Part shown: piece by piece, positions 49,761-59,528 of the stretch | Layout of the letters: each line of letters begins with the position of its first letter | Numbering within the stretch: the stretch's first letter is position 1 | NCBI RefSeq assembly: GCF_003049685.1 | Contig: NZ_PYSY02000001.1 | Span: 2,277,501-2,341,500 of the forward strand | Source: Brucella pituitosa | Lineage (GTDB): Bacteria; Pseudomonadota; Alphaproteobacteria; Rhizobiales; Rhizobiaceae | Direction of reading: 5' to 3' | Length of the DNA stretch: 64,000 nt | The notes under the pieces: generated by a model | Database searches by the model: none | What the model was told of the DNA's origin: nothing | The model's input: only the letters and a program-made list of their open reading frames with translations | Translations under genes and position numbers: made by a program

Positions 49761-50297
49761 TTAGTCCTGAACGTGGCCTACATAAGGCAACTGCCGGAAC
49801 GAATGGGCTACATCCATGCCGTAGCCGACGACAAAGTAGTCGGGGCATTCAAAGGCAACGAAATCCGCATTGAGATCAACCTTGCGACGCACGCTCTTGT
49901 CGAGCAATACGGCAATGCTGACGCTGCGCGCACCGCGTTCGAGCATCAGTTCGCGTACGAATTTAAGCGTCTTGCCGGATTCGAGAATATCGTCGATCAG
50001 AAGCACGTCACGATCACGCACATCACTGTCGATATCGCGCAACAGGCGCACTTCGGTGCTGGTCGTGCCCTTGCCATAGCTTGAAACGGTGATGAATTCG
50101 ACATCCGGTTCAACTCCGGCATCGTGCATCGCACGAATGAGATCGGCTGCGAAAATGAACGAGCCTTTAAGGATCGAAATCGTCAGCAGATTATGAAACT
50201 TATGTCCGGCGATATCCTTCGCAAGCTCGAGATTGCGCGCAGCAATTTCTTCCGAACTAAACAGCACATCGATTGTTTTGCCGCCGACTTCAGGCAT
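49761..50297 (-). CDS. hpt: Hypoxanthine phosphoribosyltransferase
   Basis: This enzyme salvages hypoxanthine (and often guanine) with PRPP to IMP/GMP. The 178-aa protein has the flexible-loop region VEFITVSSYGKGTTS, the PRPP motif VLLIDDILESGKTL (about 100-113) and the DFVAFECPDYFVVGYGMD purine site near the end. Length is normal. It stands alone; the 3' side faces the repeat cluster and the 5' side faces the methyltransferase gene across 160 bases. Confidence 0.95.
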   Translation of the reverse strand: MPEVGGKTIDVLFSSEEIAARNLELAKDIAGHKFHNLLTISILKGSFIFAADLIRAMHDAGVEPDVEFITVSSYGKGTTSTEVRLLRDIDSDVRDRDVLLIDDILESGKTLKFVRELMLERGARSVSIAVLLDKSVRRKVDLNADFVAFECPDYFVVGYGMDVAHSFRQLPYVGHVQD

Positions 50298-50456
50298 CTG
50301 CCGCTTCTCCTGCTAAATAAGCCTAACATAGCTTTGAAAGGCACGCTCTATATCATGCTTTCAGAGAAATGCACCATTTTGGATTGCAGCCTTCCAGAAC
50401 AATCAAACGAAGCATAAGCATTTGCCATTTCATTGATTTGTTATAGCGTGGCCATC

Positions 50457-51224
50457 ATGCATCCAGACATTATCGAACTGCGCTCCTTTTACGACACAAC
50501 GCTTGGCCATCTGACCGAGCGCTCCATCCGCATGGCGCTGGCCGCACTTTGGGGACGTGTGCCGGGTGAGCGGCTTGTCGGCCTTGGTTATAGCCTGCCC
50601 TATCTGGATCGGTTCAGCGCTGATACGGAACGCAGCTTCGCTTTCATGCCTGCCGGGCAAGGTGCGATCGCCTGGCCCTCGCCGGAAAAATCGGCAACTG
50701 CTTTGGTTTTCGATGAAGAACTGCCTTTGCCCGATTCGTCCATCGACCGGATTCTGATGGTCCATGCTCTGGAATATGCGGAAAACGCTGCCGAAACGCT
50801 TAAAGAGATGTGGCGGGTGCTTGCCCCCAATGGCAGGCTGGTGATTGTCGTGCCAAACCGGCGTGGCGTCTGGGCGCGTCTCGACCGGACACCGTTTGGC
50901 AGCGGCCGCCCCTATAGCAGCACACAGCTGACGGCCTTGCTACGCGAAGCCAACTTCACTGTGAACACCATCAGCAATGCGTTGCATTTCCCACCTGTGA
51001 AGCGTCGCTGGATGATGCGACCCTGTATGGCGGTTGAGGGGTTGGGGCGGAAGCTCTGGCCGCTTTTTTCAGGCGTTCTGGTGGTGGAGGCTCAAAAGCG
51101 GCTCTATCAGGGGCTGCCTGTCGCTCAACGTTCATCCCGGCGTGTCTTTGTGCCTGTTCTTGCGCCTCATGGTTCTCCGGTCAGTGGTTTGAGAAAAGCC
51201 GCACCAAAAGAACCCAAAACATGA
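50457..51224 (+). CDS. SAM-dependent methyltransferase domain protein
   Basis: A 255-aa class I methyltransferase-like protein. The opening is MHPDIIELRSFYDTTLGHLTERSIR, conserved in rhizobial relatives; the core has LPLPDSSIDRILMVHALEYAENAAETLKEMWRVLAPNGRLVIVVPNRRG. The glycine-rich SAM loop is weak (GERLVGLGYSLPYL), so catalysis is not assured. ATG at 50457 matches the family start. In relatives, as I recall, a glyoxalase II gene sits next to it; here an inserted MITE-like element follows instead. Confidence 0.85.
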   Translation: MHPDIIELRSFYDTTLGHLTERSIRMALAALWGRVPGERLVGLGYSLPYLDRFSADTERSFAFMPAGQGAIAWPSPEKSATALVFDEELPLPDSSIDRILMVHALEYAENAAETLKEMWRVLAPNGRLVIVVPNRRGVWARLDRTPFGSGRPYSSTQLTALLREANFTVNTISNALHFPPVKRRWMMRPCMAVEGLGRKLWPLFSGVLVVEAQKRLYQGLPVAQRSSRRVFVPVLAPHGSPVSGLRKAAPKEPKT

Positions 51225-51238
51225 CGCTGCAACCTTTA

Positions 51239-51502
51239 GGCTCAGGACCCATTAATTTGACGGAAATGGTGTGAGACCATCCGTTTGGATACGAGGAGAA
51301 AAGGCGACGGAAATATGCTTTATTTTCAAGCCATTTCGACAAAGTAGCCGGACGGATGGACCACATCCTCCGGACACTGAAATGACTTGGCGATCTGCCG
51401 CGTCAAGCCGCTCAGACGGGGGACCACCCCGTACTTCGCGTCTTTCCTTGCAGCTCTTGTCATTTCATGTGCCATTTCCATTAAATTAATGGGTCCTGAG
51501 CC
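51239..51502. mobile_element. MITE-like element with 33-bp terminal inverted repeats and TA duplication
   Basis: The ends read GGCTCAGGACCCATTAATTT and, on the other strand, the same 20 bases; identity continues through CGGAAATGG / TGGAAATGG with two mismatches in about 33 bases. A TA lies directly outside each end, as expected from target-site duplication by IS5-group (IS427-like) transposases. The 264-bp interior has no frame long enough for a transposase and no recognisable remnant, so it is a non-autonomous element mobilised in trans. It sits in the promoter region of hisC. Confidence 0.8.
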
Positions 51503-51592
51503 TAACAGTAAGGTTTTTCTCGACTTGAACGCGGCGGCGGTTTATGCCCGCTGCGTAACCTTAAACACAGTCCTTTTGGCGGAGCCAAAATC

Positions 51593-52699
51593 ATGACCAA
51601 TATGCAGAACCTCTCCCGTCCCCAGCCCAAGGCAGGCCTGCTCGATATCGCAGCCTATGTACCCGGCAAGGAACATGTTGAAGGCGTCGCAAAGGTCTAT
51701 AAGCTCTCCTCCAACGAGACCCCGATCGGCCCCAGCCCACATGCGGTCGAGGCCTATCGACACTGGGCCGATCATCTCGCGACATATCCCGACGGTCAGG
51801 CCATAGCGCTGCGTGAAGCAATTGCTGAATCTCAGGGTCTCAACATCGGCAACATTATCTGCGGCAACGGTTCCGACGAATTGCTCGGCCTCATCTGCCA
51901 GACATATCTGGCACCGGGCGATGAAGCGCTCATCACCGAACACGGCTTTGCGGTTTACAAGATCCAGACGCTTGGCGCAGGTGCAACACCTGTAACCGTC
52001 AAGGAAAAAGACGAGCGTATCGATGTTGATGCTATCCTTGCTGGCGTCACCCCGCGCACCAAGATCGTTTTCATCGCCAATCCTGCCAACCCGACCGGCA
52101 CTTATCTGCCGTTTGAAGAAGTGCGTCGCCTCCATGCAGGTCTGCCAAAGCACGTCCTGCTGGTGCTCGATGCTGCTTATGCCGAATATGTGCGCCGCAA
52201 CGATTATGAATCCGGTCTTGAACTGGTGTCATCGAACGAAAACGTCGTTATGACCCGTACCTTCTCGAAGATTCACGGCCTGCCGGGTCTGCGCATCGGC
52301 TGGATGTATGCACCATTGCACGTTATCGATGCGGTTAACCGCATCCGCGGCCCATTCAACATGAACTCGGCGGCAATTGCTGCTGGTGCTGCCGCCATCC
52401 GCGACCGCGCCCATGTCGTGAAGTCGGTCGAATATAACGAGAAGTGGCTGTCGTGGCTGACCGATGAATTCACCAGGCTTGGGCTTCGTGTCACGCCATC
52501 GGTGACAAACTTTTTGCTCATGCACTTCCCCGACGATGCCGCACATTCGGCAGACAAGGCGGATGAGTGGCTTTCAAAGCGCGGCTATATCCTGCGCCGT
52601 GTTGGCGGCTACGGCTTCCCCAATGCGCTGCGCATGACGGTGGGCACAGAAGAAGCCAATCGTGGCGTTGTGGCCGCTCTTGCCGAGTTTTTGAAGTAA
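51593..52699 (+). CDS. hisC: Histidinol-phosphate / aromatic aminotransferase
   Basis: A 368-aa class I/II PLP aminotransferase of the HisC type, acting on histidinol phosphate and often on aromatic keto acids. It has [16 protein letters not shown], the PLP-phosphate contact [12 protein letters not shown], the cofactor pair [13 protein letters not shown] and the lysine site [15 protein letters not shown]. It overlaps in function with tyrC, four bases behind, so this copy probably serves tyrosine or phenylalanine synthesis as well. GGAG precedes the ATG by ten bases. The MITE lies 90 bases upstream and may carry or displace its promoter. Confidence 0.93.
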   Translation: MTNMQNLSRPQPKAGLLDIAAYVPGKEHVEGVAKVYKLSSNETPIGPSPHAVEAYRHWADHLATYPDGQAIALREAIAESQGLNIGNIICGNGSDELLGLICQTYLAPGDEALITEHGFAVYKIQTLGAGATPVTVKEKDERIDVDAILAGVTPRTKIVFIANPANPTGTYLPFEEVRRLHAGLPKHVLLVLDAAYAEYVRRNDYESGLELVSSNENVVMTRTFSKIHGLPGLRIGWMYAPLHVIDAVNRIRGPFNMNSAAIAAGAAAIRDRAHVVKSVEYNEKWLSWLTDEFTRLGLRVTPSVTNFLLMHFPDDAAHSADKADEWLSKRGYILRRVGGYGFPNALRMTVGTEEANRGVVAALAEFLK

Positions 52700-52703
52700 G
52701 ACG

Positions 52704-53642
52704 ATGTCCACGGTCCATTTTGAAAAAGTCGCGCTCATCGGTATCGGCCTTATAGGCTCATCGCTGGCGCGCGTTATCCGCCGCGAAGGCTTGGCCAATC
52801 ATATCGCCATCGCCACACGCAGTGCCGAAACATTGAAGCGCGCCGAGGAATTAAACCTCGGCGACAGCTATTCCACCGACAGTGCGAGCGCAGTCAAAGA
52901 CGCTGATCTCGTCATTGTATCCGTGCCTGTCGGCTCGTCTGGTATAGTTGCAAAGCAGATAGCAGGCAGCCTGAAGCCGGGTGCCATCGTCACCGATGTC
53001 GGGTCGACCAAGGCATCGGTTATCGCGCAGATGCAGCCAGAGCTGCCGGAGAACGTGCATTTCATTCCCGGCCATCCTCTGGCAGGGACTGAATATTCCG
53101 GCCCGGATGCAGGCTTTGCTGAGCTCTTCACCAATCGCTGGTGTATTCTCACGCCTTTGCCCGACACCGATCAGGCGGCAATCGACAAGCTTTCTGCCTT
53201 CTGGACGGCTTGCGGTTCGCGTCTTGATCAGATGGACCCACAGCATCACGATCTGGTGCTGGCCATCGTTTCGCACCTGCCGCATATCATCGCCTATAAC
53301 ATCGTTGGCACAGCCAGCGATCTGGAACAGGTGACGAAATCAGAAGTCATCAAATATTCGGCTTCAGGTTTCCGTGACTTTACCCGTCTGGCAGCTTCCG
53401 ATCCAACCATGTGGCGCGACGTCTGCCTGCATAACAAGGATGCAATCCTTGAAATGCTGGCACGGTTCTCGGAAGATCTGGCATCCTTGCAACGCTCGAT
53501 CCGTTGGGGTGACGGCGAAGCTTTGTTTGACCTCTTCACCCGCACACGCGCTGTGCGCCGTGGCATCATCGATGCGGGTCAGGAAGTCGATGCGCCGGAC
53601 TTTGGTCGTCAGGCAGCCGCACATCCCGGCGAACAGAAGTAA
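52704..53642 (+). CDS. tyrC: Prephenate/arogenate dehydrogenase
   Basis: A 312-aa NAD(P)-dependent dehydrogenase of the TyrA/TyrC family for tyrosine synthesis. The Rossmann motif is ALIGIGLIGSSLARVI, with the later VTDVGSTKASVIAQM, FIPGHPLAGTEYSGPDAGF and the helical LAIVSHLPHIIAYN containing a conserved His. It has no ACT or chorismate mutase domain. It follows hisC by four bases and is surely co-transcribed. Which substrate, prephenate or arogenate, is undecided. Confidence 0.93.
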   Translation: MSTVHFEKVALIGIGLIGSSLARVIRREGLANHIAIATRSAETLKRAEELNLGDSYSTDSASAVKDADLVIVSVPVGSSGIVAKQIAGSLKPGAIVTDVGSTKASVIAQMQPELPENVHFIPGHPLAGTEYSGPDAGFAELFTNRWCILTPLPDTDQAAIDKLSAFWTACGSRLDQMDPQHHDLVLAIVSHLPHIIAYNIVGTASDLEQVTKSEVIKYSASGFRDFTRLAASDPTMWRDVCLHNKDAILEMLARFSEDLASLQRSIRWGDGEALFDLFTRTRAVRRGIIDAGQEVDAPDFGRQAAAHPGEQK

Positions 53643-53652
53643 GAACTACGCT

Positions 53653-54672
53653 TTATAGGTTCGGCAGTCGACCGAGCGGAATAAATCCAGCACTGGCTCT
53701 TCCCTTACGAACGGCAATCTCGAGAACGGGATTGCCGTTTTCGTCTTTCGGCATGGCGGAAAGAGCAAAAAGAACGGTGGCAATGTTGCCGCCCTGTTCA
53801 GGGAAAATTGTCTGTCCGGCCTGCGCAAAGGATTGCGGATTGACCATCGTGACTTTGAGGTCCGCATTAATCTCGCCTTCCATATCGACCGAAAACGGAC
53901 CCGCGATGGAAAGCATTGCCCCGTTTGGCATGGACAGAAACGCCTGATTGATCACGCCGCTATGACCGCGCATCCGTTCATTGAATGGTGATGGACTTGG
54001 CGCGAGGAAGGTCGCGGCATTGGCAATCGCTATATCGACCAGCCCATCAATCTCGGGGCTTTTGGCATGCCCGATCACATAGGGTTCAAGCTTCAGTGCT
54101 GCAAAGCGTCCATTGATCTTGAGCTGATCGTCTTCGCTGCTCATACGGAAATTCATCTGCTCAAGCTTGCTGATCAGTTCTGTGGTCGTGGTTTCCGTAC
54201 GCACGCCGACGCTGACGTCACGCGCATTCAACTCAATCTCGGTCGGAAATGGACGTGCAAGACGCGTATTGGAGGTGAACTTGCTCCAATTGACCTCAAG
54301 AGGCTGGATGCCGGGAAACTCGACAAAGGCGGGACCCGATAATTCATTGCTCAGCGAACGTGGTGCATAAACCGGAGAACCCGACGTAAAGCGACCCGCG
54401 CGCAATGACATGCCTTCGGAGGGCTTGCGCCATGAAATGCTGGCGCAAACCACATTCACACGCAGCGGATAGCCACTGGTGTGCAGGTTTTCACATTGAA
54501 CACCGATGCCTTGCGATGCGAGCTTGGCCATATCGGCCTTAGCACGCGCTTCGATCTTGTCCGCCACATAGAACCAGCCTGCCGTATAGGCTGCGATAAG
54601 CACCAGAGCGATAACCGCGATCGTGATTGGACGCTTTCTGGATTTCGTCGATTCAATTCCAGCATGCGCCAT
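53653..54672 (-). CDS. DUF2125 domain-containing membrane-anchored protein
   Basis: A 339-aa protein of DUF2125. One N-terminal helix (RPITIAVIALVLIAAYTAGWFYVADKIEARAK) anchors a large periplasmic domain with CENLHTSGYPLRVNVVCASISW, GRFTSGSPVYAPRSL and PFTEIELNARDVSVGV-like strands typical of the family. Function unknown; the fold resembles AsmA-type lipid-transfer proteins, which is inference. ATG at 54672 has AGAGG at good spacing. It converges on tyrC with ten bases between. Confidence 0.88.
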   Translation of the reverse strand: MAHAGIESTKSRKRPITIAVIALVLIAAYTAGWFYVADKIEARAKADMAKLASQGIGVQCENLHTSGYPLRVNVVCASISWRKPSEGMSLRAGRFTSGSPVYAPRSLSNELSGPAFVEFPGIQPLEVNWSKFTSNTRLARPFPTEIELNARDVSVGVRTETTTTELISKLEQMNFRMSSEDDQLKINGRFAALKLEPYVIGHAKSPEIDGLVDIAIANAATFLAPSPSPFNERMRGHSGVINQAFLSMPNGAMLSIAGPFSVDMEGEINADLKVTMVNPQSFAQAGQTIFPEQGGNIATVLFALSAMPKDENGNPVLEIAVRKGRASAGFIPLGRLPNL

Positions 54673-54884
54673 TGAAAAAGCCTCTTTCAATCAGATAGTT
54701 GGTTGCGGTGACAAAGCAAAGGGCATTAGGAGCCCGAACCATCATCATCTGTTCTGCTGTCCCCAACAGGTGGCTATATTATGGCAGGATTGAGTCTTGT
54801 GAAGTTCCGTCGATCAAAAAATGCGGGATATCCTGAGATTACCGATAAAAACTCGCCATAATTGAACATATATTGATTCCCATC

Positions 54885-55460
54885 ATGACAAGACGCACTG
54901 ACGATCAGCGAATGAACGACTTCTGGGTATTCGGTTATGGCTCCCTGATGTGGCGGCCCGGCTTTGCCCATGTCGAAACCATGCGCGCACGCCTGCATGG
55001 ATATCGTCGCAGCCTCTGCATCTATTCCCATGTCCATCGCGGAACGCCCGACCATCCGGGTCTTGTGCTGGGTCTGGATACTGGCGGTTCCTGCCTCGGC
55101 ATTGCCTTCCGCGTACCCGGCGACATGACAGATGAGGTCATGATCTATTTGCGCGAACGCGAAATGTCGAATCAGGTCTATCACGAAAAATGGCTGCGCC
55201 TGCGTCTGGCAGACGGTCGTGATGTGCAGGCCGTTACCTATGTTGCCGACCGACGCCACACACAATATGCAGGATCTCTCAAAGCTGAGGATGCGGCTGC
55301 AATCGTTGCTACAGCGCAGGGCGATTCCGGTGCCAATGTCGATTATGTCTCCAACACACTTGAGCATCTGCGCAATATGCGCGTACGCGATCATGCATTG
55401 GAACATGTCAACGATCTAATCTGCAACAAAGTGAACCGGCAGAAGCACGACGCAGCCTGA
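54885..55460 (+). CDS. Gamma-glutamylcyclotransferase (ChaC type)
   Basis: A 191-aa protein of the ChaC family, which degrades glutathione to 5-oxoproline and Cys-Gly. It has the family opening FWVFGYGSLMWRPGF, CIYSHVHRGTPDHPGLVLGLDTGGSC, and the catalytic-Glu region YLREREMSNQVYHEKWL. ATG at 54885 or 54912 are both possible; neither has a strong ribosome site. Its stop abuts the stop of the convergent exporter. Confidence 0.9.
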   Translation: MTRRTDDQRMNDFWVFGYGSLMWRPGFAHVETMRARLHGYRRSLCIYSHVHRGTPDHPGLVLGLDTGGSCLGIAFRVPGDMTDEVMIYLREREMSNQVYHEKWLRLRLADGRDVQAVTYVADRRHTQYAGSLKAEDAAAIVATAQGDSGANVDYVSNTLEHLRNMRVRDHALEHVNDLICNKVNRQKHDAA

Positions 55461-56387
55461 TCAGCCTTGCTTGTACCGGCGAAAGTGATCGACCAGCGCA
55501 TCTTTGCCGTTCACGATCATAATGCCCGTTATTACAAATACCGTGCCCACAACGAAGCTGGCTTCGATAGGTTCGCCCAAAATAATCGCGCCCAGAATCA
55601 CCCCGAAAATCGGTGTCATGAAAGAGAGCGAACCCAATTGGGACGCGCGATAAATTCGCAGAAGCTGAAACCAGATCAGGAACACCGCGAACGAGACAAT
55701 CACGGCCTGAAAAGCGAAACTCCCAATCACCATAGTGTTCCAGCTGATCTCCGCTTGTCCCATCAGGAATGCGGCAACTGACAAGGTCACGAAAGCTGTG
55801 AGCAGCTGATAGAGCAGGGTCTGCTTCGCCGGCAGTGCTGCGAGACGCGAGCCACGGACCACAACGGTCGTTGCACCCCACGCTACCCCAGCAAGCAGGC
55901 AGAGCCCATCGCCAACAAACATCGCGTGCAGGTCACCATGGACAGCCTCACCGCGAATAAGGAAAGCGATCGCAATGCCTAGAAAGGCAATGGCGATGCC
56001 GCCCCATTGGGTCGTCGTCAGTCGCTCTGATGGAACCAGGACATGCAAACCGAGTGCCGCAAAAAGTGGTGCTGTATAAAGCAAAACCACGGCATGAGCG
56101 GCAGAGGTTAAACGCAATCCCTCCCCCAGAAACAGATATTCAAGCGCAAACAGCAAACCGACCAGTAAGCCCGGTTTCCAGATACCATTGGCAATCGTCA
56201 GTGTTTCACGCTGCGCGATCATGATAGCGGCGATTAATGCAGCCCCCACGCCCGAACGCAGTGCGATCTGGAACAAGGGTGAAATATCCGCAGCCGTCAT
56301 TTTGAGCAGTACCTGCTGCAAGCCGAGGCTGATGCAAACAAGAAGCATCATTCCAAAGGCGTGCATGTCGACGGGCTTGCGCTCCAT
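55461..56387 (-). CDS. DMT superfamily transporter (EamA type)
   Basis: A 308-aa ten-helix exporter. The first helix is DMHAFGMMLLVCISLGLQQVLLKMTAADISPLFQIALRSGVGA; the signature of the second half is FGVILGAIILGEPIEASFVVGTVFVITGIMIV. It is divergent from an AraC regulator 99 bases away, the usual layout of an exporter controlled by its own regulator. The frame stays open about 300 codons upstream, but this is antisense to the regulator; the ATG at 56387 begins just before the first helix. Confidence 0.88.
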   Translation of the reverse strand: MERKPVDMHAFGMMLLVCISLGLQQVLLKMTAADISPLFQIALRSGVGAALIAAIMIAQRETLTIANGIWKPGLLVGLLFALEYLFLGEGLRLTSAAHAVVLLYTAPLFAALGLHVLVPSERLTTTQWGGIAIAFLGIAIAFLIRGEAVHGDLHAMFVGDGLCLLAGVAWGATTVVVRGSRLAALPAKQTLLYQLLTAFVTLSVAAFLMGQAEISWNTMVIGSFAFQAVIVSFAVFLIWFQLLRIYRASQLGSLSFMTPIFGVILGAIILGEPIEASFVVGTVFVITGIMIVNGKDALVDHFRRYKQG

Positions 56388-56486
56388 TGTCCGAATCCTC
56401 GTGATTAATCCGAATAATGGGTGTACGCTTGTCAGGTATAGAGCATATAGCTTAAAACTGACAAACCTTAGCGCAGGATTGCCATA

Positions 56487-57281
56487 ATGGCGGTAATCGC
56501 CCTCGAAGCCACGCATCAACCTCCGTTTACAGAAGCCCTGCCGGAGCCGCTGTTCTTTCGAACAGCCTGCATGCCGCCGGCTGCACGCTATCCCATGCAT
56601 CGCCACGATTGGGGGGAATTCGTCTATTCCTTCACTGGTGTGATGGAGGTACGCATTGGCGACAGCCATCTGCTGGCCCCGCCTCAATATGGAATATGGC
56701 TTCCACCGCATATTGAGCATCAGGGCCTCAATCGTCAGGAAGTATGCTACTGCTCGCTCTATGTGACCGAAGAGCTTTGCACCGATCTCCCAGCCAAGGC
56801 CTGCGCACTCAATCTCAATCCATTGATCCGCACCCTGCTTGAACATCTGCGGATGAAGAAGCCATCGCAACCGCAGCGACCGCAGGAGACGCGACTGCTG
56901 CATACACTGCTCGACCAACTGGCGATTGCTCCATGTGCCGGATCCTATCTCCCCTCCAGCACCGACCCTGCCCTGCAAAAAATCCTGTCTATCCTGGAAG
57001 CCGATCCAAGCGACAATCGTACACTTCACGATCTTGCAAAGGTCGCAAATACATCCGAAAGAACACTGATGCGCCGCTGCAAGCAGGAGCTTGGCATGAG
57101 CTTTCCTGAATGGAAACAGCGTCTCAGAACGCTGAAAGCCATGCCGCTGCTCGAAGGGGGAGCCAAGGTCGAACATGTAGCGCTGGACCTTGGCTATGCC
57201 AGCGCATCGGCGTTCATCGCCATGTTTCGCAAACTGATGGGTATCACGCCCGACGAATATCGCAGACAAATTGGTGCCTGA
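56487..57281 (+). CDS. AraC family transcriptional regulator
   Basis: A 264-aa regulator with an N-terminal cupin-like sensor (about 25-100, CMPPAARYPMHRHDWGEFVYSFTG and YGIWLPPHIEHQG, with metal-type His) and a C-terminal double helix-turn-helix (about 165-260) including TSERTLMRRCKQELGMSFPEWKQ and ASASAFIAMFRKLMGITPDEYR. It likely controls the divergent exporter gene and itself; the 99-base gap must hold both promoters. The effector is unknown. Confidence 0.92.
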   Translation: MAVIALEATHQPPFTEALPEPLFFRTACMPPAARYPMHRHDWGEFVYSFTGVMEVRIGDSHLLAPPQYGIWLPPHIEHQGLNRQEVCYCSLYVTEELCTDLPAKACALNLNPLIRTLLEHLRMKKPSQPQRPQETRLLHTLLDQLAIAPCAGSYLPSSTDPALQKILSILEADPSDNRTLHDLAKVANTSERTLMRRCKQELGMSFPEWKQRLRTLKAMPLLEGGAKVEHVALDLGYASASAFIAMFRKLMGITPDEYRRQIGA

Positions 57282-57422
57282 ACGCACAGCGCAGAAAACT
57301 CTGGCTGCAACTGAAGCAAAATGCGGCTGTTTTCTCGTGCAGGCATACGATGGATATTAAAGTTGCATTGCTTACACGGCTTGCCCTTGTTCTTGCCCAA
57401 AGCAACCGCTACATCTCGGCTA

Positions 57423-57500
57423 AAGCATCGCTCCGGAGCCTGACTGGATTTTGGACAATACGATGCAGAGATTCAAAGGGTTGGAGTGGTCTAGCTGGGT
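57423..57500. repeat. Degenerate repeat unit
   Basis: GATTTTGGACAATACGATGCAGAGATTCAAAGGGTTGGAG is a diverged copy of module one of the long repeat forms (GATTTTTGGAAAGCACGATGCGTAGATTCAA). It lies upstream of yggT. Confidence 0.45.
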
Positions 57501-57542
57501 CAGTTTCTGATCTGCACCGCTCCGATTGCCAAGGAGACCTTT

Positions 57543-57833
57543 ATGATCGCATTGTTCCGCACCATTGATCTGGCGCTCGATATCTATACTTGGATCATTA
57601 TCGCTAGTGCCGTTTTCTCATGGCTCTATGCGTTCAACGTCATCAATTCTTCCAACCGCTTCGTGGCTTCAATCGGTGAGTTTCTTTACAAAGTAACCGA
57701 ACCGGTTCTGCGCCCGCTCCGTAATATCCTGCCCAATCTCGGCGGCATCGATATTTCGCCGATCGTCGTGCTGCTGATTATCTTCTTCATCCGTCAGTTC
57801 ATGTGGACGACGCTGCTTCCTGTGCTTCTTTAG
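57543..57833 (+). CDS. YggT family membrane protein
   Basis: A 96-aa protein with two hydrophobic spans: [25 protein letters not shown] and [28 protein letters not shown], joined by [22 protein letters not shown], the YggT signature. Such proteins are linked to osmotic tolerance, division or cofactor attachment in different bacteria. CAAGGAGACC is a strong ribosome site. Followed by a terminator. Confidence 0.93.
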   Translation: MIALFRTIDLALDIYTWIIIASAVFSWLYAFNVINSSNRFVASIGEFLYKVTEPVLRPLRNILPNLGGIDISPIVVLLIIFFIRQFMWTTLLPVLL

Positions 57834-57856
57834 GGAACGCTCAGAACAGATCAAAC

Positions 57857-57892
57857 AAAAACGCCCGGACTTTCATCCGGGCGTTTTTGTTC
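57857..57892. terminator. Shared terminator of yggT and ppa
   Basis: AAAAACGCCCGGA and TCCGGGCGTTTTT enclose a short loop between the 3' ends of two convergent genes; A-run and T-run on both sides make it work in both directions. Confidence 0.9.
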
Positions 57893-57908
57893 AATTTTGC
57901 GAGGCTAA

Positions 57909-58439
57909 TTATTTGCCCTTGGCACGTTCGATCGCTTCAACGATGAACTTGCGAGCGTAATCTTCATCGCCCCAATCGCCGATCTTGACCCACTTGCCGG
58001 GCTCCAGATCCTTGTAGTGTTCAAAGAAGTGCGCGATCTGCTTCAGCGTGATTTCCGGAAGATCGGAATAATCATGTACCTTGGCATAACGCTGCGTCAG
58101 GTTTGGCGAAGGAACTGCAATGATCTTCTCGTCCTTGCCGGAATTGTCTTCCATGACCAGAACGCCGATTGGGCGAACATTGATCACGCAGCCAGGGATC
58201 AGCGGACGGGTGTTGCAAACCAGAACGTCAATCGGGTCGCCATCTTCCGAAAGCGTATGCGGCACGAAGCCGTAATTGCCCGGATAGGTCATAGGTGTGT
58301 AGAGGAAGCGGTCCACAATCAGGGCGCCAGCCTTCTTGTCCATCTCGTACTTGATCGGCTGTCCACCGACCGGCACTTCGATAATAACGTTGACGTCTTC
58401 TGGCGGATTGTTGCCGATGGAGATAGCATCAATATTCAT
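57909..58439 (-). CDS. ppa: Inorganic pyrophosphatase
   Basis: A 176-aa family I pyrophosphatase that splits diphosphate to phosphate. Active-site pieces are [18 protein letters not shown] (Lys/Glu), [23 protein letters not shown] (the metal-binding DGDPIDV) and [18 protein letters not shown]. Length is typical of the bacterial hexamer form. AAAGGA precedes the ATG. It shares a terminator with yggT. Confidence 0.97.
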   Translation of the reverse strand: MNIDAISIGNNPPEDVNVIIEVPVGGQPIKYEMDKKAGALIVDRFLYTPMTYPGNYGFVPHTLSEDGDPIDVLVCNTRPLIPGCVINVRPIGVLVMEDNSGKDEKIIAVPSPNLTQRYAKVHDYSDLPEITLKQIAHFFEHYKDLEPGKWVKIGDWGDEDYARKFIVEAIERAKGK

Positions 58440-58578
58440 GATGGGTCCTTTCGTGTCGCGCTCTGATAACGGGTTTCATGTTTGCGTGCAAGAAAAACGA
58501 AAGTTCAACAAAACGCGACGAATTGTCGTTCTCTTGAATGGAATAGAGCGCGATCAGGTTATTTGTTCGATTTAGTGA

Positions 58579-59361
58579 TTATTCACCCAGTTCTTTCAGC
58601 CGCTGAACGGCTGTTGGTGGCATGGGTGGAGCGTTGGTGTCACGACTTGCTGCGACCAGAAGTTCGTCACAGGCCGTTTCTGTTGTCTCGATCAGTCGAC
58701 GCAGAAATTCTTCCTTTTCGAGGCCTGCCGGAATAAGCGGCAGCACACGGCAACGGACAGTCCCCGGAAAACGCAGGAATTTACGGCGCGGCCAGTAAAG
58801 CCCGGCATTATGCGCTATCGGCAAAACCGGAAGATTCAGCGCTTCGTAGAGATGCACGATGCCATATTTATACTGCGGCGGCGCACCCGGCGAACGACGC
58901 GTTCCTTCAGGGTAGATGAGAATCTGCCGACCTTCGGCAATAGCCTTCTGCGCGCCTTTCGTGATGGAATGCAGCGCCTTGACGCGCGATCCACGATCAA
59001 CCGGAATCATTTCCATCTTCGCAACATACCAGCCAAAGAGCGGTATCCGCATCAGTTCACGCTTGAGGATCAAAACCGGATCATCGAGCTGCGGCAGGAA
59101 AGCATAGGTGTCCCAGGCCGACTGATGTTTGGGCGCCACGATATAAGCACCTTCAGGAATATTATCGAGGCCTTCGATCACATAATCGGTGCCAGCAATA
59201 TATTTCTGAAGCCAGAGATTAACCCGTGCCCAGGTCTTGGGAACAATCCAGGCTTTCTTGCGCGGAAGCAGAAAATAGAACGGCGTATAGAGGATCATCT
59301 GCACGAGAGTGCCGACGTAAAAAGCCAGATTGAATAAAATGGAGCGCAGATAGAGAAGCAT
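58579..59361 (-). CDS. plsC: 1-acylglycerol-3-phosphate acyltransferase (PlsC family)
   Basis: A 260-aa membrane-bound lysophospholipid acyltransferase. The N-terminal helix is ILFNLAFYVGTLVQMILYTPFYFLL; motif I KHQSAWDTYAF has the HX4D catalytic pair (about 78-83), and motif III is YPEGTRRSPGAPP. It would make phosphatidic acid from lysophosphatidate. It lies downstream of the ydcF-type gene on the same strand, 167 bases away. Confidence 0.92.
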   Translation of the reverse strand: MLLYLRSILFNLAFYVGTLVQMILYTPFYFLLPRKKAWIVPKTWARVNLWLQKYIAGTDYVIEGLDNIPEGAYIVAPKHQSAWDTYAFLPQLDDPVLILKRELMRIPLFGWYVAKMEMIPVDRGSRVKALHSITKGAQKAIAEGRQILIYPEGTRRSPGAPPQYKYGIVHLYEALNLPVLPIAHNAGLYWPRRKFLRFPGTVRCRVLPLIPAGLEKEEFLRRLIETTETACDELLVAASRDTNAPPMPPTAVQRLKELGE

Positions 59362-59528
59362 CGTATCGGCGAGAACCTTGGTTAAACCTGGTCTTCGTAT
59401 CGGTTTGACGCGAACAGATCAGGTAAAAAGAAACTGGGAGCTTTTCCAAGAAAGCAGCGGCACCCGATATATCAGGAAGCGCAACTTTTTCCATAAGGAA
59501 ATCTCAGTGCCGAATGATCAATTCAGTG

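Noticed and set aside
51271..51489. Transposase remnant inside the MITE-like element
   Set aside because: A 72-codon frame exists but shows no resemblance to known transposase motifs and largely follows the inverted ends.
55461..57287. 608-codon open frame on the minus strand
   Set aside because: Only the last 308 codons match an EamA exporter; the first 300 are antisense to the AraC regulator, which has clear domains.
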